64,000 bases of DNA from CAYGDP01 sp964348665. Lineage in GTDB: Bacteria > Verrucomicrobiota > Verrucomicrobiia > Palsa-1439 > CAYGDP01. The stretch's first letter is position 1, and the number at the start of each line of letters is the position of its first letter. Shown here piece by piece: positions 35,519 to 44,802 of this stretch. Made by a program: the position numbers and the translations under genes. Under the pieces are notes generated by a model. That model saw nothing but the letters and a program-made list of their open reading frames with translations, was not told the origin of the DNA and searched no databases. The stretch is from contig CAYGDP010000022.1 in the NCBI GenBank assembly GCA_964348665.1, forward strand, positions 1 to 64,000, in the 5' to 3' direction.

Positions 35519-35710
35519 CTATTCTCCCGTGCGCTGGCGATAGCGTTTGGATTGGTTGGGGTCAACGCGGCGCATTCGTTTGAGCAGTTCTTTGGTGTCG
35601 GGTTTGCCGACCTCGGGACGTTTCGGTCCACCTTCGTCGCCTTCCTTGCGCTCCCACGGCGCCGGCTCGGAAGGAACCTGCTTTCTCTCTGGATATCGCG
35701 CTGGGTTCAT
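35519..35710 (-). CDS. UBact, ubiquitin-like (Pup-type) protein tag
   Basis: A 63-residue, very hydrophilic, probably disordered protein with no Cys and no hydrophobic core. The C-terminal third, PDTKELLKRMRRVDPNQS then KRYRQRTGE, matches the conserved UBact tail as I know it. The last residues are Gly-Glu, so the chain is born with the terminal Glu needed for PafA ligation and would need no deamidation by Dop, unlike Pup ending in Gln. It sits exactly where pup lies in actinobacteria, after dop, and its ATG overlaps the dop stop (ATGA). Pup itself is the alternative name; the RTGE end favours UBact. Confidence 0.92.
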   Translation of the reverse strand: MNPARYPERKQVPSEPAPWERKEGDEGGPKRPEVGKPDTKELLKRMRRVDPNQSKRYRQRTGE

Positions 35711-37239
35711 GAGTTCGTTTTCTCCAGGTTCGCGATCAATTCATCCGCGTTTTCCGCGCTCTCGACTGCCAGATTATATCTCTGCACGGCATCGCTGTCA
35801 AATAGATCGCCCAGAGAAACAGTCTTGTCACCGGTTTTTGAGCCAAAGACCAGCTCGCTCCAGTGGACGCCGTGCACCGCGCTCCCAAATTTCTCGACGC
35901 ATCGCCCTCGAAAATACGCCCTCGTGTTTTGAGGTGGATGACGCATCGCGCGCGCGATCTCTTCGTCGGTAACAAGCCGCCGCATGGCATTTTGCTCGAC
36001 GAGCGGCCAGAACAGGCTCTCATCATGTTCTACGGCGTGGTATTCGAGGTCGAGCGACTGCAACCAGGGATTGTCGCGATCGATTTTTTCCGATTCGATG
36101 AAGGATTCCAGCAGGAATTGTTTCGCCGCCCAGTCCAGCCGGTCGGCGCATCGCCTTGGATCGCGCGTTAGGTCGTTCAAGACAGCCTCCCATTCCGCCA
36201 ACAACCAATCTGTTTCCGCGTTGCGACCTTTGCATCGTTCGATTGCCTTCGTGAGGTAGAGGTGCTGGATGTCCACCGCAGAAATCTTTCGGCCATCAGA
36301 GCGTTCGACCAGCCATTTATGCGCTGGATCGCGCGAGATCGCCTTGAACGCCTCGACAGGCTGCGCCAGTTCGCACAAATTGCCGCACGCATTGTGCTCG
36401 ATTAATTCCAGCACCAACGACGTTGTTCCAATCTTCAGTGCCGTGGCAATCTCCGACATGTTTGCGTCGCCCACAATCACATGCAGTCGCCGCCACTTGG
36501 CAGGATCGGCGTGCGGCTCGTCGCGCGTGTTGAACAGTGGCCGACGATTCATCGTGTCAATGCTCACCAGCACGCTGAAGAAATCCGCTCGCTGCGATAG
36601 TTGAAACTTCGCTGGGTCAATCAGTTTGCCCTCCGCTTCGATGCCCCATTTCCCCGCACCAGCAAAGATTTGGCGCGTGACCAAGAATGGAATGATTCCA
36701 GTAATGATCTGTTCATGGGGCACGCTCCTCGGCATCAGATAATTCTCGTGACATCCGTAACTGTGCCCCGCGAAGTCGGTGTTGTTTTTAAACAATCGCA
36801 CACGCCCCTTTTTCAGGGATTTGTTGCGGCGACGCGCGCACTCGGCCACGATCGCCTCGCCGGCTTTGTCCTGGGCTACAAGATCCCGAAGGGTCGCGCA
36901 TTCCGGCGTCGAGTATTCCGGGTGCGCGTGATCGTTATAAAAGCGGCAGCCGTTGGCTAGCACGAGATCGCTTTTGATTTCTTCATGACTCAAATTCCGC
37001 GCGCGATCGGCCTCGAAGAACCGCGCGTCATCAGGACACTCCCGCAGTTCCGCCGCGCGAAAGCCTCTAGCGTCCCGATGCGGGTCTTCATGCTTGTAAT
37101 GCCAGCGATGATTGCGCTCTTTGGGATGGTAACTGCGCACCAACGCGATGGACTCGGCCACCACGTCCATCGTGTCCACGCCCTCAATGGTAATCCCATA
37201 CTCCGTCTCGATGCCAAAAACGCGTTGCATGAAATTCAT
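35707..37239 (-). CDS. dop: Dop-type deamidase/depupylase homologue
   Basis: Predicted to hydrolyse the isopeptide bond between UBact and its targets. It has 510 residues from ATG 37239. FGIETEYGI is followed by the long charged Dop-loop region (about 38-87: WHYKHEDPHRDARGF and so on) that PafA lacks, then GCRFYNDHAHPEYSTPE with the catalytic Asp103 and INTRDEPHADPAKWRRLHVIVGDANMSE. It resembles actinobacterial Dop more than the neighbouring PafA. Alternative starts are GTG 37242 and ATG 37230 (MQRVFGIETEYG, closest to known Dop starts). Lies 14 bases after the ATPase gene and overlaps UBact. Confidence 0.92.
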   Translation of the reverse strand: MNFMQRVFGIETEYGITIEGVDTMDVVAESIALVRSYHPKERNHRWHYKHEDPHRDARGFRAAELRECPDDARFFEADRARNLSHEEIKSDLVLANGCRFYNDHAHPEYSTPECATLRDLVAQDKAGEAIVAECARRRNKSLKKGRVRLFKNNTDFAGHSYGCHENYLMPRSVPHEQIITGIIPFLVTRQIFAGAGKWGIEAEGKLIDPAKFQLSQRADFFSVLVSIDTMNRRPLFNTRDEPHADPAKWRRLHVIVGDANMSEIATALKIGTTSLVLELIEHNACGNLCELAQPVEAFKAISRDPAHKWLVERSDGRKISAVDIQHLYLTKAIERCKGRNAETDWLLAEWEAVLNDLTRDPRRCADRLDWAAKQFLLESFIESEKIDRDNPWLQSLDLEYHAVEHDESLFWPLVEQNAMRRLVTDEEIARAMRHPPQNTRAYFRGRCVEKFGSAVHGVHWSELVFGSKTGDKTVSLGDLFDSDAVQRYNLAVESAENADELIANLEKTNS

Positions 37240-37253
37240 CACGTTTTACGTGA

Positions 37254-38966
37254 TCAGATGACCCCGCTCGGGCGCTCGGCGCCGACTTCGACAGCGCGGA
37301 TGGGGGAGACTTTGACGACGTTTTCGGGGTCGTAATCGAGCAGCTTGAGCCAGTCTTCTACGATGTCGGTGGGGGGGAAAACGTCGTGGCAGGCGAATTC
37401 GGCAGACAGAGCGCATAGGAGATCGCCTTCGCCAACGCCTTCCTCTTTGCCGCTGGCAATGGCGCGTTTGATGGCGGTTTCCTTGGCGCGTTCAACGATG
37501 CTGGCAATGATCGCGCCGCTGGCAAGTTCGCCGTAATGGAGAGTTTCGTGACGACCACTGCGCAGGGTTACTTCAAGGAATCGCGTGGCATCATCGCACG
37601 AGTACATCTTGGTTACTACCGTGTCTACGAGTTTGTTGGTGGCGGTTTTTGCATCGCCCCCGGCGGCTTTGAGAGCCGCGGGATCGAGCGGCAAATTTGA
37701 CGTGAGATAAATACGGAAAATTTCGCGCGCAGCTGTCTTATCGGGTCGGGCGACTTTCACCTTCCGGTCAATGCGACCCGGACGAAGAATCGCGGGGTCG
37801 ATCAGATCGGCTCGGTTGCTGGCGAGGATGATGACCATTTGATTGAGCGACTCGATACCGTCCATCTCGGCGCAGAACATTGGGACGAGTGTGGAGAGGA
37901 TATTGAAATACCGGCTGGCTCGTCGCGTGCCAAGGATGCTCTCGGCTTCGTCAATGAAAATGAACGGCAGATAACCTTCCTTGGCTCGTTGCCGTGCGGT
38001 GTTGAATATTTCGCGGACGATACGCTCGGATTCGCCGACCCACATATTGAGGACTTCTGGGCCTTTGATGTGAAGAAAATATTCCTTCATATCCTTGCCG
38101 GACTTTGCCTTGAGTTGCTGGGTTAAATTATACGCCGTCGCTTTTCCGATGAGTGTTTTGCCGCAGCCGGGCGGGCCATAGAGGAGGATGCCCTTGGGTT
38201 GTGCGTGCTCGAACTTCTTAAAGAGATCACCGTGCAACATCGGCAATTCGATGGTGTCTTTGATTGCTTGGATTGCTTCGCTTTGTCCTCCCACTTTTTC
38301 CCAGGGCAACACTGGCACGGTATCGAGAAAATGATCGCGGGCTTGCGGTGATTTGAGCAATTCGATGGCTACGCGGAAGCTCGGATCTATGCGCAACTCG
38401 TCTCCGCTTTTCAGGGTCTCGTCGCGCAAGTCGGTCGAGCGATTCACAATGACCGAGTGAAGTCCGTGTTGCTGGCCCACTCGCACACGGCCATCGGGCA
38501 ACACATCCGCTACAGTTCCAACCGGGCCGTTTCGGTCGTAACCGAGGTCGCCGATGACGACATACGCTTCGTTCACCAGCACGCGGGTCCCGATTTTCAG
38601 CGCCTCGGCGTCCAGACGCGGGTCAATGTTGGTGAAATAATCCGATCCGCCAACGACGACTTGGGCACAGTCTTTTCGTGGCAGACCGAGGAAAGTGCCG
38701 ATCCGGTTGGCTGGCGCCGTGACTTTTTTTACCACTTCATCCATCTTTTCCAACGCCTCACGCGCCTGCACAATCGTCAACTCTTCTTGCTGCACTTTGC
38801 GGCGGAGTCGGTGGAGATCGAACCGAAGAGGATCGCCTTCGGGAATGCGCTCCAGCACGCGGTCAATCAGCTCAATCGGGCCTAGATCGGCTGCGTCCAG
38901 AGGATTGCGGAGCATCCGGGGAAGTTCCTTGGGAGGCTGTGGTTTGAATTCGTGTGGTTCGCTCAT
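37254..38966 (-). CDS. ARC/Mpa-type proteasomal AAA ATPase
   Basis: Forms the hexameric unfoldase that feeds tagged proteins to the 20S core. It has 570 residues: an N-terminal coiled coil (about 30-82, where Pup binds in Mpa), OB domains (about 85-195), and an AAA+ module with Walker A GPPGCGKT (264-271), Walker B FIFIDE (335-340), and the second-region motif LASNRADLIDPAILRPGRIDRK. The C-terminus is AVEVGAERPSGVI; the GQYL-type docking tail of Mpa is missing. ATG 38966 has gagg 5 bases upstream. First gene of the operon, divergent from 39112. Confidence 0.94.
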   Translation of the reverse strand: MSEPHEFKPQPPKELPRMLRNPLDAADLGPIELIDRVLERIPEGDPLRFDLHRLRRKVQQEELTIVQAREALEKMDEVVKKVTAPANRIGTFLGLPRKDCAQVVVGGSDYFTNIDPRLDAEALKIGTRVLVNEAYVVIGDLGYDRNGPVGTVADVLPDGRVRVGQQHGLHSVIVNRSTDLRDETLKSGDELRIDPSFRVAIELLKSPQARDHFLDTVPVLPWEKVGGQSEAIQAIKDTIELPMLHGDLFKKFEHAQPKGILLYGPPGCGKTLIGKATAYNLTQQLKAKSGKDMKEYFLHIKGPEVLNMWVGESERIVREIFNTARQRAKEGYLPFIFIDEAESILGTRRASRYFNILSTLVPMFCAEMDGIESLNQMVIILASNRADLIDPAILRPGRIDRKVKVARPDKTAAREIFRIYLTSNLPLDPAALKAAGGDAKTATNKLVDTVVTKMYSCDDATRFLEVTLRSGRHETLHYGELASGAIIASIVERAKETAIKRAIASGKEEGVGEGDLLCALSAEFACHDVFPPTDIVEDWLKLLDYDPENVVKVSPIRAVEVGAERPSGVI

Positions 38967-39111
38967 AATTGCCTCGCACTGAATCTACACTCAATCGTTT
39001 GGACTCGCAAACAAGAAACTTGTTCACGAATACGCAAGTTTTGGGGAGCAACTCGCGTGCCGATTTTTTCAGCTTGAGTGAACGATCCGCTACTGGCATC
39101 GTCTAACAACC

Positions 39112-42100
39112 GTGAAAAACATCTTGTATTTCTTTGTTGGTTGCGCGTTTGGCGTCTCGGCGAGCGCGCAAAATGCCAATCTCCCCAAAGTCCCGCCTGA
39201 ACTGCGCATCGAATTGTTCGCGCAACCACCCGAAGTCGAGGCCGTCTCCGCCGTGTGCTCCGCGCCCGATGGCTCTGTCTATGTCGGCTGTGATCCAATG
39301 GATATGGGTTTGAATACCGACAAACCAAGCGACTATATCGTCCTCTTCCGCCGCACGGGAGCAAATCGGACGCGCACCATCTTCGCCGACAAAATCGGTC
39401 CGATCATGGGAATGGCCTGGCATCGTGGCGCGCTCTATATCGTTCATGACCCATACCTGACCGTTCTGCGAGATACCGACGGCGATGGAGTGGCCGATCA
39501 GCGCGAAAATCTCGTCGAAAATCTCGGCCCGAAAGTCTATCCCGGTCTCAACGACCACATCGTCAGCGGATTTACGCTCGGCATGGACGGTTTCTTCTAC
39601 ATCAGCGTTGGCGACAAAGGCGTGCACAATGCAAAAGCCAAGGATGGCTCGACCGCTACCATTTACGGCGGCGGCATTGTCCGCGTCCGTCCCGATGGCA
39701 CCGACCTCGAAGTATTTTCTACCGGCACGCGCAATCATCTGGAGGTGAATCTCGACGCGGAAGATCACGCGTTCACCTACGACAACACCGACGATGGTCA
39801 TGGCTGGTGGACGCGCGTGACGCACCACATCGAAGGCGGCTTCTACGGTTATCCGTACCATTACAAAACTGACGCGACCAACGGTCTCATCCAGCCGGGT
39901 CCCCAAAAACCGCAGCCAACCGCAGCCGCACTGCCCGTGAACGAACTTTTTCTTCCTGCCATGACCGACTACGGCGGTGGCAGTCCTTGCGGTGGATTGG
40001 TATATTTGAGCGACGGGTTGCCGGAAAATTACCGGGGCAATTCCCTCTTTAGCGAGTGGGGCAAAAGCACCGTGTTCGGGTTCGAATTCGAGCGCGAAGG
40101 CGCCACGTTCAAAGTAAAAAAACAATATCCGCTTATCGAACGGGGTAGTGCCGGAGAGGTTCGTCCCTTGATGCTTTGTGTCGGACACGACGGCTCGGTT
40201 TACATGGCCGACTGGCAGTACGGCGGCTGGAAAGCCAATCACGTTGTCGGTCGCGTCTGGCGCCTCTACTGGCCAGACGCCAAACCCGTGGCACGCCTGG
40301 ACGACAAAGCCTTGTCGCAAGCCGCGCTGCCTGTGTTGGTCCAACTGCTCGCCCATCCCGATCGCGACCAGCGTCTCCGCGCCCAATGGGAAATCATCAG
40401 CCGCTTCAGCGACAAGGCCATTAGCGCGCTCGAAAATGTTTTGCGCGATAAAAAATCTGTGGCGCTACAAAAATGGCACGCGATTTGGACTCTCGATGGC
40501 ATCGGCGGCGCTGCGCCGAAAGACAATAAGGGCGACGTTCTTCGTGCAAAAGCAGCTAACGTTGTTCGCGCCTCGCTCAAGGATTTAGATTCGTCCGTTC
40601 GAGCACAAGCCATTCGTGCCCTTGGTGTTCGCTCCGTTGTGTCCTCAGCGAACGATATTACTCCATTCTTGAAAGATACCGATGCTGAAGTTCGTCTTCA
40701 GGCCGCCACCGCACTGGGGCGCATCGCCGAAAAGTCGATAGCCTCGTCCCTGGTTGGTGCGCTGGCCGATGACGATCGTTGGGTTCGTTTCGCCGTCCGT
40801 AGCGCTCTTAAACGGACCGGCAACTGGCCAGTTATCATGCCCGTCCTGTCGAACGCGGACAACCGCATTCGCGAGCAAGCTTGGTTGACGTTTACCGGTG
40901 CCTATGACGAAAACGCTGCGAACATTTTGGCAGACATCGTTGCCAAGAATCCTGACGGCAAGGTGCGTGCGCGCGCAGTGGAGCTTCTGGCGCAGGTGGC
41001 GTATCAACAACCACTTTGGGATGGAAAATGGTGGGGTACCCAGCCGGTTTTGGGCAAGGCTCCCGCCAAGACCATCGCTTGGGTGAGCACGTTGAGAGCG
41101 TCGCGATCGCTCGCAACCGCGCTGGAAGACAGCGACGCGGCGGTTCGTCGGGCGGCTGTAACCGGGTTGTCGCAAATCCCGGCCGGCGATGTGTTGCCGA
41201 AACTGCGCGCGCGGGTTAGCATTGAAACTGATCTCGAAGTGAAGCGTGCCATCGTTGCTGCACTTGGGGATCAAAAAGACGCGGAAGCAATGCCGTTGTT
41301 GGCAGAGATTTTACGGGGCAATGACGGGCCGATGTTGACCGCAGCGCTCACCGCCGCTGAGAAAATCGGCAATGACCCCGCAAAAAAAGCGATCACCGAG
41401 TTTCTGTCCCGCGCGGATTTGTCGGCAGGAGAACTGGCGCGCGCGTGCGACGTGGCGGGGACTCTGAAAATGACTGTCGCCGCGGCGACTTTAGCGTCCC
41501 ATTTGCGGCATAACGATTCCGGGGTGCGCGTGGCAGCGGCAAAAGCGCTGGGCAAGATCGCCCCGTCGAATCTGGGCGATACGCTGGTGGCGGTTTTGAG
41601 CGATACAAACGCTGATGTGAAACGTGAGGCAATCAAGGCGCTCGGCGCGATGAAAGCGAAGAACGCGATTCCCGCGTTGATGGAGCGATCCAAGGATAAC
41701 GCCGTTCGTGCCGATGTGATTCTTGCTCTCGCGCAGATGCCCGATGTGCGGGCATTGGGCGTTTATTTATCGGGTGTCGGCGACAAAAACCGCGAAGTGC
41801 GAGACGCGGCGATCAAAGCCGTGCGCGCCATCCGCAGCGAGGCGCTGCCGGAAGTGGAGCGATTGATCGCGGCGGGCGCCATTCCGGACTCGGCGATGGC
41901 AGATTTGGAGGCGGCATTGTATTCCGGCACGATTCAACAGTGGAAAATCATTGGCGCCTTCGAGAACGGCTGGCAATCGGTGCATGATCCCGAGCGCGAG
42001 GTGTTGGCAGCCATCAAATCGGACAAAAGCCCGGATTTGACGAAGACATTTCTAGCCACCGATGGCAAACAATCGGCGTGGCGCGAACTGAAAGCGGAGC

Positions 42101-42912
42101 CGATGGACGGTCGCGTGGAGTTGAATTCGCAATTCAGTCCTAACTCGCAGGTGCTCGTGTATGCGTATGCGGAATTTGAGTCGCCCAACGATACAAAGGC
42201 GAAACTGCTCTGCGGCAGCGACGATCAGATCGCGATTTGGTTCAATGGCGAGAAAATTCACAATTTCGAAGGGAACCGTGGGTTGACAGTGGATCAGGAT
42301 CAGGTGAGCGTGGCGTTGCGAAAAGGAAAGAATCGATTACTGATGAAGGTCGGCAACACGGGCGGCGGCTGGGAATTTTGTGTGCGATTACCCGGATTGG
42401 ATGGCGGCAAATATAATCCTCCGCGCGGTTCGACCAAAGATCCGTTGCAAGAATTGCTGAAAGCCGCGCGTGGAGGGAAAGGGGACGCGGCAAAAGGAGA
42501 GAAAGTTTTCTTCGAAGCGCAAGGCGCCGCTTGTTTCCAGTGTCACACCGTTCGCGGCAAAGGCACGGCCGTTGGCCCCGACCTCACCGACGTCGCTGCA
42601 AAATATCCGCGTGAGGAATTGATCGTGTCAGTGGTGGAACCGTCGAAACGAATGGCGGTGGGGTACGAACCGTCCGTCGTGCAAGCTAACGACGGCGAAA
42701 TCTATTCTGGCGTCATCAAAAGTGAAACCACCGACTCGGTTCTATTGGTTGGCAGCGACCGTGTGCCGCACACCCTTCCCAAAAAGGATATTAAAAGTCG
42801 CCGCGCCTCCGATGTCTCGATCATGCCCACAGGTTTGGTCAACGGCCTCAAGCCTAACGAGTTCGCCGATCTGATTGCCTTCCTGGAAAGCCTGCGAGGC
42901 GTTGTAAAATAA
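39112..42912 (+). CDS. PVC-type dehydrogenase / HEAT / cytochrome c fusion protein
   Basis: An exported 1266-residue protein of a class expanded in Planctomycetota and Verrucomicrobiota. Signal peptide 1-20; a sugar-dehydrogenase-like beta-propeller at about 30-390 (DHIVSGFTLGMDGFFYISVGDKG; GGIVRVRPDGTDLEVFSTGTRNHLE); HEAT repeats at about 400-950; a carbohydrate-binding-like beta-sandwich at about 990-1110; and a C-terminal heme domain with CFQCH (Cys1141, Cys1144, His1145) and GTAVGPDLTDVA. Start GTG 39112. A periplasmic electron-transferring sugar or alcohol dehydrogenase is inferred; the substrate is unknown. Confidence 0.9.
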   Translation: MKNILYFFVGCAFGVSASAQNANLPKVPPELRIELFAQPPEVEAVSAVCSAPDGSVYVGCDPMDMGLNTDKPSDYIVLFRRTGANRTRTIFADKIGPIMGMAWHRGALYIVHDPYLTVLRDTDGDGVADQRENLVENLGPKVYPGLNDHIVSGFTLGMDGFFYISVGDKGVHNAKAKDGSTATIYGGGIVRVRPDGTDLEVFSTGTRNHLEVNLDAEDHAFTYDNTDDGHGWWTRVTHHIEGGFYGYPYHYKTDATNGLIQPGPQKPQPTAAALPVNELFLPAMTDYGGGSPCGGLVYLSDGLPENYRGNSLFSEWGKSTVFGFEFEREGATFKVKKQYPLIERGSAGEVRPLMLCVGHDGSVYMADWQYGGWKANHVVGRVWRLYWPDAKPVARLDDKALSQAALPVLVQLLAHPDRDQRLRAQWEIISRFSDKAISALENVLRDKKSVALQKWHAIWTLDGIGGAAPKDNKGDVLRAKAANVVRASLKDLDSSVRAQAIRALGVRSVVSSANDITPFLKDTDAEVRLQAATALGRIAEKSIASSLVGALADDDRWVRFAVRSALKRTGNWPVIMPVLSNADNRIREQAWLTFTGAYDENAANILADIVAKNPDGKVRARAVELLAQVAYQQPLWDGKWWGTQPVLGKAPAKTIAWVSTLRASRSLATALEDSDAAVRRAAVTGLSQIPAGDVLPKLRARVSIETDLEVKRAIVAALGDQKDAEAMPLLAEILRGNDGPMLTAALTAAEKIGNDPAKKAITEFLSRADLSAGELARACDVAGTLKMTVAAATLASHLRHNDSGVRVAAAKALGKIAPSNLGDTLVAVLSDTNADVKREAIKALGAMKAKNAIPALMERSKDNAVRADVILALAQMPDVRALGVYLSGVGDKNREVRDAAIKAVRAIRSEALPEVERLIAAGAIPDSAMADLEAALYSGTIQQWKIIGAFENGWQSVHDPEREVLAAIKSDKSPDLTKTFLATDGKQSAWRELKAEPMDGRVELNSQFSPNSQVLVYAYAEFESPNDTKAKLLCGSDDQIAIWFNGEKIHNFEGNRGLTVDQDQVSVALRKGKNRLLMKVGNTGGGWEFCVRLPGLDGGKYNPPRGSTKDPLQELLKAARGGKGDAAKGEKVFFEAQGAACFQCHTVRGKGTAVGPDLTDVAAKYPREELIVSVVEPSKRMAVGYEPSVVQANDGEIYSGVIKSETTDSVLLVGSDRVPHTLPKKDIKSRRASDVSIMPTGLVNGLKPNEFADLIAFLESLRGVVK

Positions 42913-42946
42913 CTTCGGTCGCTTACCTGTTGGTAAGAAACGGCTT

Positions 42947-44674
42947 CTAGCTGTAGAGGATCATTGCGCCGGGGTCAGCGGTGACGGAACCGTTAACGGG
43001 AGTGTTGAGGAGACGAATGACGGATGCGCCCGTGGCGTACACGTTGCCCGTGACGGCGGAATCCTGAAGGGTAATTGTGGCGACGTTTTTGGCAACGACC
43101 AGCGTGGTAATCGTGGTGCGTAGCAAATACATACGCGGCGGGCTGCCGGGCGGGAGGAGAAACGCGCTGTCGGCGGAGATATAGCCGCCGGATCCGTCAA
43201 TTTCCGAGTCGCGAACGGTGACGAAGGAATTGTGGAGTTGGAAGAGTTCGCCAATCTTCGAGTTTTGAACGGTGACCTGTGTGTCGTCATTGGCGTAAAA
43301 ATTCCACGCGGTCACGGTGCTGTTGAGAAAGTGCAAGGAGCGGTCGGTGGAGGGGAAGGTAAAGTCGGCGAGGAATCGTCCATTGCGGATGTCATCGAGA
43401 GTGACCTGTGTATTGCCGTGAAAGCCGATGCCGGCGGCGGCGAGGTTGGCGTTTTGGACGGTGGCATTGGAGTTAGGCATGCTGATGATTGCCCAAGAGA
43501 CATTCTGCGAATCTTTGATGCGGACATTGAACCCCGATCCAACTTTCCAACGATCCACGTTTGTCGTTGCGGGAAAGTTGAGGGGAGAGGGATAATTGGA
43601 CTCCAGTGTAAGCCAGATCAGCATGGTGTTGCTTCGGCTGATGGATAGATTGTGGCCTGTCTGGGTGATGATTTCACCAACGGTACTGACTCGGTCGAGT
43701 TGTGTGCGGCTTTCTGCCGTGGCATCCACGGTGATGCCGGGAAAGAAATCAGCCTCTTTGGCTTTCCAGCGCGATGTATCCTCCAGCGCCAGTCCGCCGA
43801 CATCGTGCGTGAGGACAACGGCATCCTTCAGGCTGAGGCGCGCTCCGTCGGACAGAATGGTGCCATACTCATGGCTGAAGCGTTGCAGTTGGTTGAAGAC
43901 GCCTCCTGTGATTTGTATCTGGCTATTTTGAGCGATGATGTTGCCGCGGATGGTGAACCGTGGCGCGGTCACTTTTAGCGAACCACCCTCATGAATTTCG
44001 ATGTTTCCATCGCGGAAAGTGCTTTGTGTGACAGTTGTAGGTTGATCAATGATCCATGTTCCCGTTTGAACGACGCTGGCCGTGCGCTCGACGACTACGT
44101 CGTCAATCTTCAACGTATTCGTCCCCGAGGCTCCCGAACCAGCGCCCGTGTCCAGCAATACGTAGGTATAGAAAAATCGAGCCGGTTGCGCGCCCGGTTT
44201 TTGCACGGGCGAGCCGGGATTAAGAATGAAATCCGTTGGCCGCACAATCACCGTGGTCATTTCGCCTGCGGGAAGATTGAAGGTGGCGGTAAATTCTGCG
44301 TCATCCCGGTCGGTGATCGCCATCGCCAAGGTGATCGCCGAGTCCGACCGAAGGGTGAGGCGAATCTCTTTCAGTTCCGTAAGAAGGACCGATTGGATCA
44401 GGCCTGTCAGATTTTCGCGTTGATACTGAAGATTCATGGTTTGACCGTCCGTAGACAATGTTGCGCCCGGCGGTGTGCCGCCTTGCAGATTGGTCAGTCC
44501 CCAGCCTTTGGTTGTATCACCCGCAAACGAATCCAAATCCACGCCAGCACTGGGCATCCAGCGCTCTTCCAGCGATTCCGAGTGCAGGATGATTGCCGAT
44601 GGTTGCCGCCAGCGATATATCCCCGACGGATCCTTCCTTGCCAGCATTTTCCAAAGCCTTCGCCAGACATTCAT
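42947..44674 (-). CDS. LEERW-type exported beta-helix protein of unknown function
   Basis: A 575-residue protein with a basic N-terminus lacking a classical signal peptide, then SLEERWMPSAG at about 34-44, a variant of the LEPR-XLL motif also seen in the subtilisin at 8088-12905. Residues 50-210 form a beta-sandwich-like region (LTLRSDSAITLAMAITDRDDAEF). From about 215 on, short repeating strands (IRGNIIAQNSQIQITGG; LEDTSRWKAKEADFF; VQNSKIGELFQLHNSFVTVRDSEIDG) suggest a right-handed parallel beta-helix. No catalytic residues are recognised. Probably surface-located. Confidence 0.75.
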   Translation of the reverse strand: MNVWRRLWKMLARKDPSGIYRWRQPSAIILHSESLEERWMPSAGVDLDSFAGDTTKGWGLTNLQGGTPPGATLSTDGQTMNLQYQRENLTGLIQSVLLTELKEIRLTLRSDSAITLAMAITDRDDAEFTATFNLPAGEMTTVIVRPTDFILNPGSPVQKPGAQPARFFYTYVLLDTGAGSGASGTNTLKIDDVVVERTASVVQTGTWIIDQPTTVTQSTFRDGNIEIHEGGSLKVTAPRFTIRGNIIAQNSQIQITGGVFNQLQRFSHEYGTILSDGARLSLKDAVVLTHDVGGLALEDTSRWKAKEADFFPGITVDATAESRTQLDRVSTVGEIITQTGHNLSISRSNTMLIWLTLESNYPSPLNFPATTNVDRWKVGSGFNVRIKDSQNVSWAIISMPNSNATVQNANLAAAGIGFHGNTQVTLDDIRNGRFLADFTFPSTDRSLHFLNSTVTAWNFYANDDTQVTVQNSKIGELFQLHNSFVTVRDSEIDGSGGYISADSAFLLPPGSPPRMYLLRTTITTLVVAKNVATITLQDSAVTGNVYATGASVIRLLNTPVNGSVTADPGAMILYS

Positions 44675-44802
44675 TCGATTAGCTCTCCGGTCACATTCAC
44701 TATTTCAGCCGAACCAAGGCCAGTCAACAGCAATTCCGGTGCCTTGGTCCAGACGCGCGCGTCTTGACGGTGGCGGGTGAGTCGGCTACTGTGCGGCGAT
44801 TC

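Noticed and set aside
35519..35710. Reading the 63-residue gene as ordinary Pup
   Set aside because: The RTGE end and the RMRRVDP segment fit UBact better, although the two are functionally alike.
39103..40386. 427-residue minus-strand frame opposite the PVC cytochrome
   Set aside because: Antisense shadow; its peptide has no recognisable fold, while the plus strand encodes conserved motifs.
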